Shown: positions 8,878 through 18,534, counted from the stretch's first letter. The stretch is 64,000 nt of DNA from Pseudoduganella flava (GCF_007830495.1 NZ_VLKW01000002.1:270270-334269); one strand, 5' to 3'. Program-made: numbers and translations. The notes: generated by a model not told the origin, from the sequence alone.

Positions 8878-9858
8878 ATGCTGCTGGTTCAATTCAAGAG
8901 CAAGGATGGCGCCCGCCACGTCGGCATCCTCGCCAACGACACGCTGCGCGTGATCGACGGCTACACCACCACTTACGCGCTGGCGCAAGCCGCGATCCGC
9001 AACAAGCAGTCACTGGCCGCGCTGGCCGATTCCGCCGCCGGTTCGACCACGGTGAAATTCGCCGACGTGACGCCGCTGGCCCCGCTGGGCCATGAAGACC
9101 CGGCCCACACCTATGTGACGGGCACGGGCCTGACGCACCTCGGCTCGGCCGATGCGCGCGACGCGATGCACAAGAAGATCGGCGGCGACGTCGAGTCGCT
9201 GTCCGACTCGATGAAGATGTTCCGCCTCGGCGTCGAAGGGGGCAAGCCGGCCGCCGGTAGCGCGGGCGTGCAGCCGGAATGGTTCTACAAGGGCGACGGT
9301 TCGATCGTCGCGGCCAGCGGCGAACCGCTGGTGATGCCGGACTTCGCGCTCGATGGCGGCGAAGAGCCGGAGATCGCCGGCCTGTATGTGATCGGCGACG
9401 ACGGCCAGCCTTACCGCGTCGGTTTCGCGATCGGCAACGAATTCTCCGACCACGTGACGGAGCGCCAGAACTACCTGTACCTGGCCCACTCGAAGCTGCG
9501 CGCCTGCGGCGTCGGCCCGGCGCTGCTGGTCGGCGAACTGCCACAGCACATCGATGGCGTGTCGCGCGTGCTGGATAAAGACGGCAAGGTGCGCTGGGAA
9601 AAGGCGTTCGTCTCGGGTGAACAGAACATGTCGCACACGATCGCCAACCTGGAGCACCACCACTTCAAGTACCAGTTGTTCAAGCGCGCCGGCGACGTGC
9701 ACATCCACTTCTTCGGCACCGCCACGTTGAGCTTCGCGGACAATATCTCCGTGCAGCCGGGCGAAACGTTCCAGATCGAGGCGCCGGCATTCGGCCCGGC
9801 GCTGTCCAATCCACTGGCCGTCGCCCCTACGAAAGTCGCACAGGTGAAGGCATTATGA
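8878..9858 (+). CDS. AraD1/GguC-type FAH-superfamily protein, probable 2-keto-3-deoxypentonate-acting enzyme
   Basis: 326 residues. Seen: [14 protein letters not shown] and [24 protein letters not shown] segments typical of the GguC/AraD1 group, and a C-terminal fumarylacetoacetase-like fold region with acidic metal-ligand candidates ([15 protein letters not shown]). The family is linked by genome context to arabinose and galactose uptake genes. Position between arabonate dehydratase and 2-oxoglutarate semialdehyde dehydrogenase argues that it performs the step normally done by the DHDPS-like AraD: dehydration of 2-keto-3-deoxy-L-arabonate to 2-oxoglutarate semialdehyde. This is inference; FAH relatives also hydrolyse diketo acids. 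Its stop overlaps the next start (ATGA), indicating translational coupling. Confidence 0.82.
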   Translation: MLLVQFKSKDGARHVGILANDTLRVIDGYTTTYALAQAAIRNKQSLAALADSAAGSTTVKFADVTPLAPLGHEDPAHTYVTGTGLTHLGSADARDAMHKKIGGDVESLSDSMKMFRLGVEGGKPAAGSAGVQPEWFYKGDGSIVAASGEPLVMPDFALDGGEEPEIAGLYVIGDDGQPYRVGFAIGNEFSDHVTERQNYLYLAHSKLRACGVGPALLVGELPQHIDGVSRVLDKDGKVRWEKAFVSGEQNMSHTIANLEHHHFKYQLFKRAGDVHIHFFGTATLSFADNISVQPGETFQIEAPAFGPALSNPLAVAPTKVAQVKAL

Positions 9859-11426
9859 GCATCACGGGTGAAGCACTGATCGGCGGCCTCGCCGTCAAGG
9901 GCAAGGGCAGCAACTTCAAGGCCTGGAATCCGAACGAGGGCAAGCACATGGAGCCCGCGTTCCACATGGTCGACGCGGACCAGATCGACGCGGCATGCCG
10001 CCTGGCGGGCGAAGCGTTCGATACGTTCCGCGCCACGACGGACGAGGAACGCGCGACGTTCCTGGAAACCGTGGCGGCCGAAATCATGGCGATCGGCGAT
10101 GCGCTGATCGAGCGGGCGATGGCCGAGACGGGCCTGCCGCGCGTGCGCCTCGAAGGCGAGCGTGGCCGCACCTGCAATCAACTGAAGCTGTTCGCCGACC
10201 TGCTGCGCGAAGGCTCGTACCGTGACGTGCGCATCGATTCCGCGCTGCCGGAACGTACGCCGCCGCGGCCGGACCTGCGCTACCGCCTGATCGGCGTCGG
10301 CCCGGTGGCCGTGTTCGCGGCATCGAACTTCCCGCTGGCGTTTTCCGTCGCCGGCGGCGACACGGCATCGGCCTTCGCAGCCGGCTGTCCCGTCGTGCTG
10401 AAGGCGCACTCGGCGCACCCCGGCACGTCCGAGCTCGTGGCCCGCGCTGTCGTCAAAGCGGTGCAGCAGTGCGGCCTGCCGGCCGGCGTGTTCGCGCTGC
10501 TGACGGGTACCGGCAACGGCATCGGCCAGACGCTGGTGGCCCATCCGGCGATCCAGGCCGTCGGCTTCACGGGCTCGCGCTCGGGCGGCACGGCGCTGAT
10601 GGCGGTGGCGGCGGCGCGTCCGCAGCCGATTCCCGTGTATGCGGAAATGAGCAGCATCAATCCGGTGTTCCTGCTGCCGGGCGCATTGACGGCGCGCGGT
10701 GCGGAGATCGCCACGCAATTCGCCGCGTCGCTGACGATGGGCGTGGGCCAGTTCTGCACGAACCCCGGCCTCGTGCTGGGTATCGCCGGGCCCGAGTTCG
10801 ACGCGTTCGCGCATGCCGCTGCCGCGGCACTGGGCGGCGTGGCTGCCGGCACGATGCTGACGCCAGGTATCGCCGGCTCGTATCAGGCGGGTGTCGCCAC
10901 CTTGGCGCAGCAGGATTGCGTGAAGACGCTGGCGCTCGCCGAGCAGCAGGAAGGCAAGGGCGGTCCCGCGCTGTTCGTCACCAGCGGCGAGTCGTTCCTG
11001 ACGGAGAAGGCGTTGCATGGCGAGGTGTTCGGCCCGGCGTCGCTGCTGGTCGCCTGCCGCGACGTGGCGGAGATGCGCAAGGTCACCGAGCACCTGGAAG
11101 GCCAGCTGACGGCCACGCTGCAGCTGGAAGAAGCCGACCTGGATGCGGCGCACTCGCTGCTGCCGGTACTGGAGCGCAAAGTCGGGCGTATCCTCGCGAA
11201 CGGCTTCCCGACCGGTGTCGAAGTATCGACGGCGATGGTGCACGGCGGCCCGTTCCCGGCCACGGCCGATGGCCGCAGCACGTCGGTGGGCACGGGCGCG
11301 ATCCTGCGCTTCCTGCGTCCCGTCTGCTACCAGAACCTGCCGCAGCCGCTGCTGCCGGAGGCGCTGCGCGACGGAAATCCGCTGGCCATCTGGCGCCGTC
11401 GCGACGGTGTGCTGGGCAAGGATTGA
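9855..11426 (+). CDS. 2-oxoglutarate semialdehyde dehydrogenase (aldehyde dehydrogenase family)
   Basis: 523 residues. Oxidises 2-oxoglutarate semialdehyde to 2-oxoglutarate with NAD(P)+, the last step of the oxidative pentose pathway. Seen: [20 protein letters not shown], catalytic Glu264 (YAEMSSINP) and nucleophile Cys301 (GQFCTNPG). The length and the GQFCTNPG context fit the longer ketoglutarate-semialdehyde dehydrogenase type rather than generic betaine or succinate-semialdehyde enzymes. The start overlaps the AraD1 stop by four bases. Cytoplasmic. Confidence 0.88.
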   Translation: MSITGEALIGGLAVKGKGSNFKAWNPNEGKHMEPAFHMVDADQIDAACRLAGEAFDTFRATTDEERATFLETVAAEIMAIGDALIERAMAETGLPRVRLEGERGRTCNQLKLFADLLREGSYRDVRIDSALPERTPPRPDLRYRLIGVGPVAVFAASNFPLAFSVAGGDTASAFAAGCPVVLKAHSAHPGTSELVARAVVKAVQQCGLPAGVFALLTGTGNGIGQTLVAHPAIQAVGFTGSRSGGTALMAVAAARPQPIPVYAEMSSINPVFLLPGALTARGAEIATQFAASLTMGVGQFCTNPGLVLGIAGPEFDAFAHAAAAALGGVAAGTMLTPGIAGSYQAGVATLAQQDCVKTLALAEQQEGKGGPALFVTSGESFLTEKALHGEVFGPASLLVACRDVAEMRKVTEHLEGQLTATLQLEEADLDAAHSLLPVLERKVGRILANGFPTGVEVSTAMVHGGPFPATADGRSTSVGTGAILRFLRPVCYQNLPQPLLPEALRDGNPLAIWRRRDGVLGKD

Positions 11427-11437
11427 ACTTAGAATAA

Positions 11438-11479
11438 GAGCGCCCGCAACCCTCCGGCGCAAGGCGGGGACGGGCGCTC
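11438..11479. repeat. Stem-loop between aldehyde dehydrogenase and SDR genes
   Basis: GAGCGCCCG (11438-11446) pairs with CGGGCGCTC (11471-11479), 9 bp, with 24 bases between. No T-run follows, so it may stabilise or partly terminate the upstream mRNA rather than end the operon. Confidence 0.5.
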
Positions 11480-11501
11480 AAGGACAAGAAGGAGACAGAG
11501 C

Positions 11502-12269
11502 ATGACAGAGTTGGCAAAGTTCGGCAGCCTGCGCGGCAAGCGCGTATTCGTCACGGGCGGCGGCACCGGCATCGGTGAATCGATCGTCGCATCGTTCGCT
11601 GAGCAGGGCGCGCTCGTTGCGTTCGTCGACATCGCGCAGGAAGCGAGCCTCGCGCTGGTCGAGCGCCTCAAGGCGGCCGGCCACCCGGCGCCGCTGTTCC
11701 GCTACTGCGACATCACCGACATCCCCGTGCTGCAGCAGACCATCGCGGAATTCGCCAAGGAGATCGGCGACTTCGACATCCTCGTCAACAACGCCGCCAA
11801 CGACCAGCGCCACAAGCCGGAAGAGGTGACCTTGGAATACTGGAACGAGCGCATCGCGATCAACCAGCGGCCGATGTTCTTCACGTGCCAATCCGTCCTG
11901 GAAGGCATGAAAAAGAAGGGCGGCGGCTCGATCATCAACATCAGCTCGATGTCGTGGCACGCCAAGAACGGCGGCTACCCCGTCTACGGCACGACGAAGG
12001 CCGCCGTGATCGGCCTGACACGCTGCCTGGCACGCGACTTCGGCCAGTACGGCATCCGCGTCAACACGGTCACCCCAGGCTGGGTGATGACGCAGCGGCA
12101 GATCGACCTGTGGGTCGACGACGCGGCCGAACAGGAAATCAAGCGCGCCCAATGCCTGCCGGGCAAGCTGATGCCGGAGCATGTGTCGTCGATGATCCTG
12201 TTCCTGGGCGCGGACGACAGCGCCATGTGCACGGGGCAGGAGTTCATTGTCGACGCAGGGTGGGTCTAA
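11502..12269 (+). CDS. SDR-family pentose (L-arabinose / D-xylose) 1-dehydrogenase
   Basis: 255 residues. Seen: Rossmann glycine motif GGGTGIG (19-25), NNAAN (96-100), catalytic Ser149, Tyr162 and Lys166 (YGTTK), and the C-terminal LGADDSAMCTGQEFIVDAGW. It resembles the Caulobacter D-xylose 1-dehydrogenase XylB in order and wording of conserved segments (DDRHK-type loop, MKKKGGGSIIN). It would oxidise the sugar to its lactone with NAD(P)+. Cluster content favours L-arabinose as substrate. AGGAG stands nine bases before the ATG. It is separated from the aldehyde dehydrogenase by a 75-bp stem-loop gap but is probably in the same transcript. Confidence 0.85.
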   Translation: MTELAKFGSLRGKRVFVTGGGTGIGESIVASFAEQGALVAFVDIAQEASLALVERLKAAGHPAPLFRYCDITDIPVLQQTIAEFAKEIGDFDILVNNAANDQRHKPEEVTLEYWNERIAINQRPMFFTCQSVLEGMKKKGGGSIINISSMSWHAKNGGYPVYGTTKAAVIGLTRCLARDFGQYGIRVNTVTPGWVMTQRQIDLWVDDAAEQEIKRAQCLPGKLMPEHVSSMILFLGADDSAMCTGQEFIVDAGWV

Positions 12270-12285
12270 AGACGCCGGCACGGTT

Positions 12286-12331
12286 GAGCTCGTGTCCCTC
12301 TGGGGTCAGACCCCGACAGGGACACAAGCTC
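12286..12331. repeat. REP-like palindrome, GTGTCC/GGGGTC type B
   Basis: Core TGGGGTCAGACCCC (12301-12314) flanked by arms GAGCTC-GTGTCCC and GGGACAC-AAGCTC. Close copies at 12345, 18535 and 18601. Confidence 0.75.
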
Positions 12332-12344
12332 GGCTGTTGTTATT

Positions 12345-12395
12345 GCTGAGTACGTGTCCTTCTGGGGTCTGACCCCAGAGGGACACAGCCTCAGC
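12345..12395. repeat. REP-like palindrome, type B, second copy
   Basis: GCTGAG and CTCAGC form the outer ends, GTGTCC and GGGACAC the inner arms, and CTGGGGTCTGACCCCAG the core. It lies 13 bp after the copy at 12286 and carries the opposite core base (T for A), as expected of a copy in inverted orientation. Confidence 0.75.
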
Positions 12396-12460
12396 CATAC
12401 CCGTAAGTAGTATCCCATCGCTGCACGCCGCCCCAAGCGGCGCTTTTCATTGTGACGACC

Positions 12461-14383
12461 ATGAAACCTGCCCTGTATCGGATACTGGCGCTGACGGCTT
12501 GCACCGTCGCGTCCAACACGTTTGCCCACGCATCAGCTCAGACGCTCACCAGCCCGGACGGCAAGCTCGCCGTCACCGTCGCGCAGTCGACGGGCGGTGG
12601 CGTCACCTACCGGATCGCGCGCGACGGCAAGACCGTGCTGCGCGACTCGAAGCTGGGGCTGACGTTCGACGGCATCGACCTTGCCGGCAAACTGAAGCCG
12701 GAAGACGTGTCGCCCGAGCGCCGCATCGACGACCAGTACGAGCTGGTGGCCGGCAAGCGCCGCAACGTCACCTATGCCGCCAACGAGCGCACCTGGCGCT
12801 ACGCCGCCGGCGGCGACAACAAGCTCGAGATCACGTTCCGCGTGTCGAACGACGGCGTCGCGTTCCGCTACACGGCCAGGGCGCCGCAGCTGAAGTTCGC
12901 GAGCGAGGCCACCAGCTTCGCCTTCCCGGCCAGGACGAAAGCCTGGCTGCAGCCGATGTCCGTCGCGAAGACGGGCTACAAGCGCACCAACCCATCGTAC
13001 GAAGAGCACTACCGGATGGACATCCCCGCCGGCACGCCGTCGCCGATGGCCGGCTGGGTATTCCCCGCGCTGTTCCGCACCGGCGACACGTACATCGCGC
13101 TGACCGAGGCGAACATGGACGGGAGCTTCCACGCGTCGCGCCTGCACGCGCAATCGCCCGGCGGCGAATACCGCATCGCACCGCCGATGCCGGAAGAAAC
13201 CTATACGAACGGTGCGTTGCTGCCCACCGCGACCGGCTCCCTGACGACGCCGTGGCGCGTGCTGGCCGTCGGCAGCCTGGCCACCGTCGTCGATTCCACG
13301 CTCGGCACCGATCTTGCCGCACCGGCGCAGAACGGCATTCCCGACTGGGTCAAGCCGGGCCACTCGTCGTGGAGCTGGGCGATCCTGAAGGACGACTTCA
13401 CCACCTTCGGTACGCAGAAGCAGTTCATCGACTACGCCGCCGGCATGCAGTGGGACTACACGCTGATCGATGCGTACTGGGACCAGAAGATCGGCTACGA
13501 CAAGGTGAAGGAGCTGGCCGCCTACGCGAAGGAGAAGGGCATCGGCATCCTCGTCTGGTACAACTCGGCCGGCGCATGGAACGATACGGACATGACGCCG
13601 CGCGACAGGCTCCTTACCTCCGCCGACCGCCGCACCGAATTCGCGAAGCTGAAAGCGATGGGCGTGAAAGGCATCAAGGTCGACTTCTTCGGCGGCGACG
13701 GCCAGTCGATGATCGACTACTACGTCGGCATCTTGAAGGACGCCTATGACGCGGGCCTGCTCGTCAACTTCCACGGCGCCACCTTGCCGCGCGGCTGGGC
13801 GCGCACGTGGCCGAACCTGTTGACGACGGAAGCCGTGCGCGGCTTCGAGTTTGGCACGTTCGAGCAGAAGGACCAGGACCCGATCGCGTCGCACGCGGCG
13901 ATGCTGCCGTTCACGCGCAACCTGTTCGACCCGATGGACTTCACGCCGATGGTGTTCGGCGACATCCCCAACATCAAGCGCGCCACCCGCAACGGCTTTG
14001 AGCTGGCCGAATCGGTGCTGTTCGTCTCCGGTATCCAGCACTTCGCCGAGGTGCCGGAAGGGATGGCCACCGTGCCCGGTTACGTCAAGGAGTTCCTGCG
14101 CGCGCTGCCCAAGCGCTGGGACGACAGCCGCTTCGTCGCCGGCGTGCCGGGCCAGTACGCCGTCATCGCGCGCCAGGCCGGCGGCAAGTGGTACGTGGCC
14201 GGCATCAATGGCGGGGCGAACGAAAAAACCGTCACGCTGGACCTGGCCTTCATCGGCAAGGCCGGCCGCCTGATCACGGACGGCGCCACCGAGCGCGCGT
14301 TCGCGCAGTCCGTCCTCCAGGCCAACAAGAAAACCACGATCAAGTTGAAAGCGCACGGCGGCTTCGTTGCCGTGTTCGAATAA
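12461..14383 (+). CDS. GH97 glycoside hydrolase, probable retaining alpha-galactosidase / beta-L-arabinopyranosidase
   Basis: 640 residues from ATG 12461, with a signal peptide (about 1-27) directing export. Seen: GH97 N-terminal beta-sandwich (TSPDGKLAVTV), the (beta/alpha)8 region from about 300, KVDFFGGDGQ with Asp408 as likely nucleophile and LLTTEAVRG with Glu457 as likely acid/base. An Asp nucleophile at this place marks the retaining GH97 branch; inverting alpha-glucosidases of the family use Glu residues instead. Retaining members act on alpha-galactosides and beta-L-arabinopyranosides, both side chains of arabinogalactan and pectin. A GTG at 12452 in frame is a less likely start because it spoils nothing but has no better ribosome site. 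Confidence 0.82.
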   Translation: MKPALYRILALTACTVASNTFAHASAQTLTSPDGKLAVTVAQSTGGGVTYRIARDGKTVLRDSKLGLTFDGIDLAGKLKPEDVSPERRIDDQYELVAGKRRNVTYAANERTWRYAAGGDNKLEITFRVSNDGVAFRYTARAPQLKFASEATSFAFPARTKAWLQPMSVAKTGYKRTNPSYEEHYRMDIPAGTPSPMAGWVFPALFRTGDTYIALTEANMDGSFHASRLHAQSPGGEYRIAPPMPEETYTNGALLPTATGSLTTPWRVLAVGSLATVVDSTLGTDLAAPAQNGIPDWVKPGHSSWSWAILKDDFTTFGTQKQFIDYAAGMQWDYTLIDAYWDQKIGYDKVKELAAYAKEKGIGILVWYNSAGAWNDTDMTPRDRLLTSADRRTEFAKLKAMGVKGIKVDFFGGDGQSMIDYYVGILKDAYDAGLLVNFHGATLPRGWARTWPNLLTTEAVRGFEFGTFEQKDQDPIASHAAMLPFTRNLFDPMDFTPMVFGDIPNIKRATRNGFELAESVLFVSGIQHFAEVPEGMATVPGYVKEFLRALPKRWDDSRFVAGVPGQYAVIARQAGGKWYVAGINGGANEKTVTLDLAFIGKAGRLITDGATERAFAQSVLQANKKTTIKLKAHGGFVAVFE

Positions 14384-14404
14384 AAACCACATCAGGAGAC
14401 CTCC

Positions 14405-15940
14405 ATGATCCGTCGCACCATCCTTGCTCTCTCGCTCGCTGTCAGCGGCTGCGCTTTCGCCCAGGTCAGCGTGACCATCGACGCCGCGAAGCCGGGCCCC
14501 GTCATCAACAAGGCCGTGTACGGCCAGTTCGCCGAGCACCTCGGTACCGGCATCTATGAAGGCATGTGGGTCGGCCCCGAGTCGAAGATCCCGAACACGA
14601 AGGGCTGGCGCAACGACGTCGTCGGTGCACTGAAGGAGCTGCACGTGCCGCTGGTGCGCTGGCCGGGCGGCTGCTTCGCCGACGAGTACCACTGGCGCGA
14701 CGGCATCGGCCCGCGCGACAAACGTCCGGTCAAGGTCAACACGAACTGGGGCAACGTCACCGAGAACAACGCCGTCGGCACGCACGAGTTCTTCGACCTG
14801 GCCGAGCTGCTGGGCGCCGAGGTGTACATCAACGGCAACCTGGGTACCGGCTCCGTGCAGGAGATGAGCGAGTGGATCGAGTACATGACGTCGCCGAGCA
14901 AGTCGACGCTGGCCGAACTGCGCCGCAAGAACGGCCGCGAACAGCCGTGGAAGGTGGATTACTTCGCCGTCGGGAACGAGATGTGGGGCTGCGGCGGCAA
15001 TATGAAGCCGGACCACTACGCGGACCTGTACAAGAACGTGACGACGTTCCTGCGCGCGCCGAAGGAATACCGGCCGCAGATCATCGCCAGCGGCGGCCAC
15101 ACGGACGACGTGAAGTGGGCCGACGTGCTGACGCGCGAGGTGAAGAACGACATGGCCGGCGTCAGCTTCCACTACTACACGATCCCGACCGGTAAATGGG
15201 AAGGCAAGGGCGCCGCGACGGGCTTCCCGGAAAGCCAGTGGTTCAGCACGATGCAGAACACGCTGAGGATGGACAAGTTCATCCGCGCGAACAAGGCCGT
15301 GATGGACAAGAACGACCCGCAAAAGAAAGTGGGCCTGTTCGTCGACGAATGGGGCACGTGGTATGACGTGGAGCCGGGCACGAACGCGGGCTTCCTGTAC
15401 CAGCAGAACAGCCTGCGCGACGCCGTCGTCGCGGCGCTGAACTTCAACATCTTCCATCAACACGCGGACCGGGTGCGGATGACGAACATCGCGCAGATGG
15501 TCAACGTGCTGCAGGCGATGATCCTGACGGACAAGGACAAGATGCTCCTGACGCCGACCTACCATGCGTTCCGCATGTACGTGCCGTTCCAGGACGCGAC
15601 GTCGCTGCCGGTGGCTGTGAAGAACAACGGCAAGTACAGCGTCGGCAATGCGTCGGTGCCGCAGGTCAGCGCTTCGGCCGCGCGCGGCAAGGACGGCAAG
15701 CTGTATGTGGCGCTCGTCAACACCGACCCGAACAAGGCCACCGACGTCACCGTCAACGTCGGCGGTGCGGGAGCGGGCAAACTCACCGGCCAGCTGCTGA
15801 CCGCCACCGCGATGGACGCGCACAACACGTTCGCGCAGCCGGAAGCGGTGAAACCTACCGCGTTCAACGCGCAGGCGTCGGGCGGCAAGCTGACCGTCAA
15901 GCTGCCGGCCAAATCCGTCGTCGTCGCCGCCGTGGAGTAA
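14405..15940 (+). CDS. GH51 alpha-L-arabinofuranosidase, exported
   Basis: 511 residues. Removes non-reducing alpha-L-arabinofuranose from arabinan or arabinoxylan. Seen: acid/base Glu192 (VGNEMWGCGG), nucleophile Glu315 (FVDEWGTWY), and the GH51 openings YGQFAEHLG and VRWPGGCFADEYHW. A signal sequence precedes residue 20; AVSG-Cys16 also fits a lipobox, so it may be a lipoprotein or a soluble periplasmic protein. Most GH51 enzymes are cytoplasmic, so export here is of note. A C-terminal beta-sandwich (about 400-511) completes the family fold. AGGAG lies seven bases before the ATG, and the gene follows GH97 by 21 bp. Confidence 0.92.
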   Translation: MIRRTILALSLAVSGCAFAQVSVTIDAAKPGPVINKAVYGQFAEHLGTGIYEGMWVGPESKIPNTKGWRNDVVGALKELHVPLVRWPGGCFADEYHWRDGIGPRDKRPVKVNTNWGNVTENNAVGTHEFFDLAELLGAEVYINGNLGTGSVQEMSEWIEYMTSPSKSTLAELRRKNGREQPWKVDYFAVGNEMWGCGGNMKPDHYADLYKNVTTFLRAPKEYRPQIIASGGHTDDVKWADVLTREVKNDMAGVSFHYYTIPTGKWEGKGAATGFPESQWFSTMQNTLRMDKFIRANKAVMDKNDPQKKVGLFVDEWGTWYDVEPGTNAGFLYQQNSLRDAVVAALNFNIFHQHADRVRMTNIAQMVNVLQAMILTDKDKMLLTPTYHAFRMYVPFQDATSLPVAVKNNGKYSVGNASVPQVSASAARGKDGKLYVALVNTDPNKATDVTVNVGGAGAGKLTGQLLTATAMDAHNTFAQPEAVKPTAFNAQASGGKLTVKLPAKSVVVAAVE

Positions 15941-15946
15941 ACCGCC

Positions 15947-17467
15947 ATGGACAAAGGAACGCTTGCGGCCGCGCTGGCCGCGGCGGGCCTGCTGACCCTT
16001 GCCGCCTGTGGCGGCGGGGGCGGCAGCGGCACGCCCGTCACCACCGCCGTCACCCCGGCCACGCCATCGACGCCAAACGTGCCGGCGCAAACCCCGGTCA
16101 CGTTCGCCAACGTGTCGGTGCACGACCCGTCCGTCATCAACGTGGACGGCACGTTCTACATCTTCGGCTCGCACCTGGCCGCCGCGAAGTCGACGGACCT
16201 GATGAACTGGACGAAGATCGCCGACGGCGCCACCGCGTCGAACCCGCTGTTCGCCGACGTGACGAAGCAGCTGGCCGAAACGTTCGCGTGGGCGCAGACT
16301 ACGACGCTGTGGGCACCGGACGTGATCCGCCTCGACGACGGCAAGTACTACTTCTACTACAACGCCTGCAAGGGCGACTCGCCCCGCTCGGCGCTGGGCG
16401 TGGCGGTCGCCGACAAGGTCGACGGCCCATACGTCAACAAGCAGATCATCCTGAAGTCCGGCATGTGGGGCGAAGCGGGTGCGGACGGCACGATCTATGA
16501 CGCGACGAAGCATCCGAATGTCGTCGATCCGAACGTGTTCCGCGACAAGGACAACAAGCTGTGGATGATCTGCGGCTCGTACTCGGGCGGCATCTTCATC
16601 CTGGCGATGGACCCGAAGACGGGGCTGCCGCTGTCCGGGCAGGGCTACGGCAAGCACCTGCTGGGCGGGAACCACGCGCGCATCGAAGGCGCCTATGTGC
16701 AGTACAACGCGCAGACGGGCTACTACTACATGTTCACGTCGTTCGGCGGGCTCGATGCGAACGGCGCGTACAACGTGCGCGTGGCCCGCTCGCGTAACCC
16801 GGACGGGCCGTATGTCGATGCGAAGGGCACCGACATGGCGACGGTGAAGGCCGATCCGACGAAGCCGCTGTTCGACGACGCCAGTATCGCGCCGCACGGC
16901 CAGAAGCTGATGGGCAACCACCAGTTTGCCGTCGCGGCGGGGGAAACAGGCGCGGCACCGGGCTACGTCTCGCCGGGCCACAACAGCACGTATTACGATC
17001 CGGTGGCGAAGAAGTACTTCATCATCTTCCATACGCGCTTCCCCGGCACGGGCGAGCTGCACGAGGTGCGCGTGCACGAGATGTTCTTCAACGAGGACGG
17101 CTGGCCCGTCATCGCGCCGCTGCGCTACGTGCCCCTGACGAAGAGTGCGACGGCGCTGGCCGCCGCGATCCCGCAGGGCGACGCGGCCGGCACCTACAAG
17201 CTGGTCGACCACGGCAAGGACATCTCGGCGGCCATCAAGGCTTCGCAGGTGGTGACGCTGGCGGCGGACGGCAAGGTGTCCGGCGCCGTCACGGGCACGT
17301 GGACGCACAAGGGCGAGAACCGCATCGCGCTGACGTTGAACGGCGCGGCGGTGTACAACGGCGTGCTGTCGCGCCAATGGAACCCGAACGCCAATGCGTT
17401 CAGTGTGACGTTCTCGGCGCAGAACGCGGACGGCGTGTCGCTGTGGGCGATCCGGACCGGTAATTGA
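15947..17467 (+). CDS. GH43 lipoprotein, probable endo-alpha-1,5-L-arabinanase
   Basis: 506 residues. Seen: lipoprotein signal with lipobox LAA-Cys21, a glycine/threonine-rich linker (22-50), then a five-bladed GH43 domain with Asp60 (VHDPSV), Asp194 (VVDPNVF) and Glu247 (RIEGAYV), and a C-terminal beta domain (about 400-506, TYKLVDHGKDIS...) like the accessory domain of extracellular endo-arabinanases. LWAPDVIRLDDGKYYFYY and PGHNSTYYDP match the arabinanase subgroup. It would be anchored to the outer membrane and cut the arabinan backbone. Only six bases separate it from the GH51 gene. Confidence 0.87.
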   Translation: MDKGTLAAALAAAGLLTLAACGGGGGSGTPVTTAVTPATPSTPNVPAQTPVTFANVSVHDPSVINVDGTFYIFGSHLAAAKSTDLMNWTKIADGATASNPLFADVTKQLAETFAWAQTTTLWAPDVIRLDDGKYYFYYNACKGDSPRSALGVAVADKVDGPYVNKQIILKSGMWGEAGADGTIYDATKHPNVVDPNVFRDKDNKLWMICGSYSGGIFILAMDPKTGLPLSGQGYGKHLLGGNHARIEGAYVQYNAQTGYYYMFTSFGGLDANGAYNVRVARSRNPDGPYVDAKGTDMATVKADPTKPLFDDASIAPHGQKLMGNHQFAVAAGETGAAPGYVSPGHNSTYYDPVAKKYFIIFHTRFPGTGELHEVRVHEMFFNEDGWPVIAPLRYVPLTKSATALAAAIPQGDAAGTYKLVDHGKDISAAIKASQVVTLAADGKVSGAVTGTWTHKGENRIALTLNGAAVYNGVLSRQWNPNANAFSVTFSAQNADGVSLWAIRTGN

Positions 17468-17491
17468 TTGGTAACTGAGCAGGGAGCAGCA

Positions 17492-18526
17492 ATGATGTTA
17501 CGCAGGATGGCCGCAGGCGCGGCCCTGGCGCTGGCGGCGGCGGTGAAGGTGGGTGCGGCCGGTGCCGCGCAGGTCGGCGTGCACGACCCCGTGATGGCGA
17601 AGGAGGGGAAGACGTATTACGTGTTCTCCACCGGCCCCGGCATCACGTTCTACAGCTCGCAGGACATGCGGCACTGGCGCCCCGAGGGCCGCGTGTTCGC
17701 GGGCGAACCGGCGTGGGCGAAGCAGGCCGCGCCATCGTTCGACGGCCATATCTGGGCGCCGGACGTGACGAAGCACGACGGTAAATATTATTTATATTAT
17801 TCCGTGTCCGGCTTCGGCAAGATCACGTCCGGCATCGGCGTCACCGTCAACAAGACGCTGGACCCGCGCTCGCCGGACTACAAGTGGGAAGACCAAGGCA
17901 TGGTGATCCAGTCCGTGCCGGGCCGCGACCTGTGGAACGCGATCGACCCGAACGTGATCGAGGACGAAGCGGGCAACGGCTGGATGGCGTTCGGCTCGTT
18001 CTGGACAGGCCTGAAGCTGTTCAAGCTGAACGCGGACTGGACGAAGCCCGCCGAGCCACAGCAATGGCACACGATCGCCCGCCGCGAGCGGCCGGCGTTC
18101 ACGCCGGACGAAAACGGCGGCCCGGCCGAGATCGAGGCGCCGTTCATCTTCAGGAAGAACGGCTATTACTACCTGTTCGCGTCGTGGGGACTGTGCTGCC
18201 AGCGCGAGAAGAGCACGTACCACGTCGTCGTCGGCCGCTCGAGGACCCTCACCGGGCCGTATGTGGACAAGGACGGCAAGGACATGGCGGCGGGCGGCGG
18301 CTCGCTCGTCATCAAGGGCAACCGCGACTGGATCGGCCTGGGCCACAACAGCGCCTACACGATCGACGGCCGCGACCTGCTCGTGCTGCACGCCTACGAG
18401 ACGGCGGACAAGTACCAGCAAAAGCTGAAGATCCTCGACATCCAGTGGGACGCCGCCGGCTGGCCGGTGGTCGACCCGGCGCAGTTGAACAGCTACCAGA
18501 GCGTGCTGGTGCCGCCAGGGAAATAG
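17492..18526 (+). CDS. GH43 enzyme, exported, probable arabinan-active endo/exo hydrolase
   Basis: 344 residues from ATG 17492, chosen because AGGGAG lies five bases before it. Signal peptide about 1-27. Seen: Asp32 (VHDPVM), Asp152 (AIDPNVIE) and Glu215 (EIEAPFIF), and HIWAPDVTKHDGKYYLYYSVS, WGLCCQ and GLGHNSAYTIDGRDLLVLHAYE, which fit endo-1,5-alpha-L-arabinosidases. Single domain, unlike its upstream neighbour, so it is probably a soluble periplasmic enzyme acting on shorter arabinan. It is 24 bp from the preceding gene and followed by two REP-like palindromes that may mark the end of this transcript segment. Confidence 0.87.
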   Translation: MMLRRMAAGAALALAAAVKVGAAGAAQVGVHDPVMAKEGKTYYVFSTGPGITFYSSQDMRHWRPEGRVFAGEPAWAKQAAPSFDGHIWAPDVTKHDGKYYLYYSVSGFGKITSGIGVTVNKTLDPRSPDYKWEDQGMVIQSVPGRDLWNAIDPNVIEDEAGNGWMAFGSFWTGLKLFKLNADWTKPAEPQQWHTIARRERPAFTPDENGGPAEIEAPFIFRKNGYYYLFASWGLCCQREKSTYHVVVGRSRTLTGPYVDKDGKDMAAGGGSLVIKGNRDWIGLGHNSAYTIDGRDLLVLHAYETADKYQQKLKILDIQWDAAGWPVVDPAQLNSYQSVLVPPGK

Positions 18527-18534
18527 TTACTGCC

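Noticed and set aside
12533..17377. A 1614-codon open frame on the minus strand across the GH97-GH51-GH43 genes
   Set aside because: It is antisense to three clearly conserved enzymes, is made of Arg/His/Val-rich low-complexity sequence, and results from the high GC of the opposite strand.
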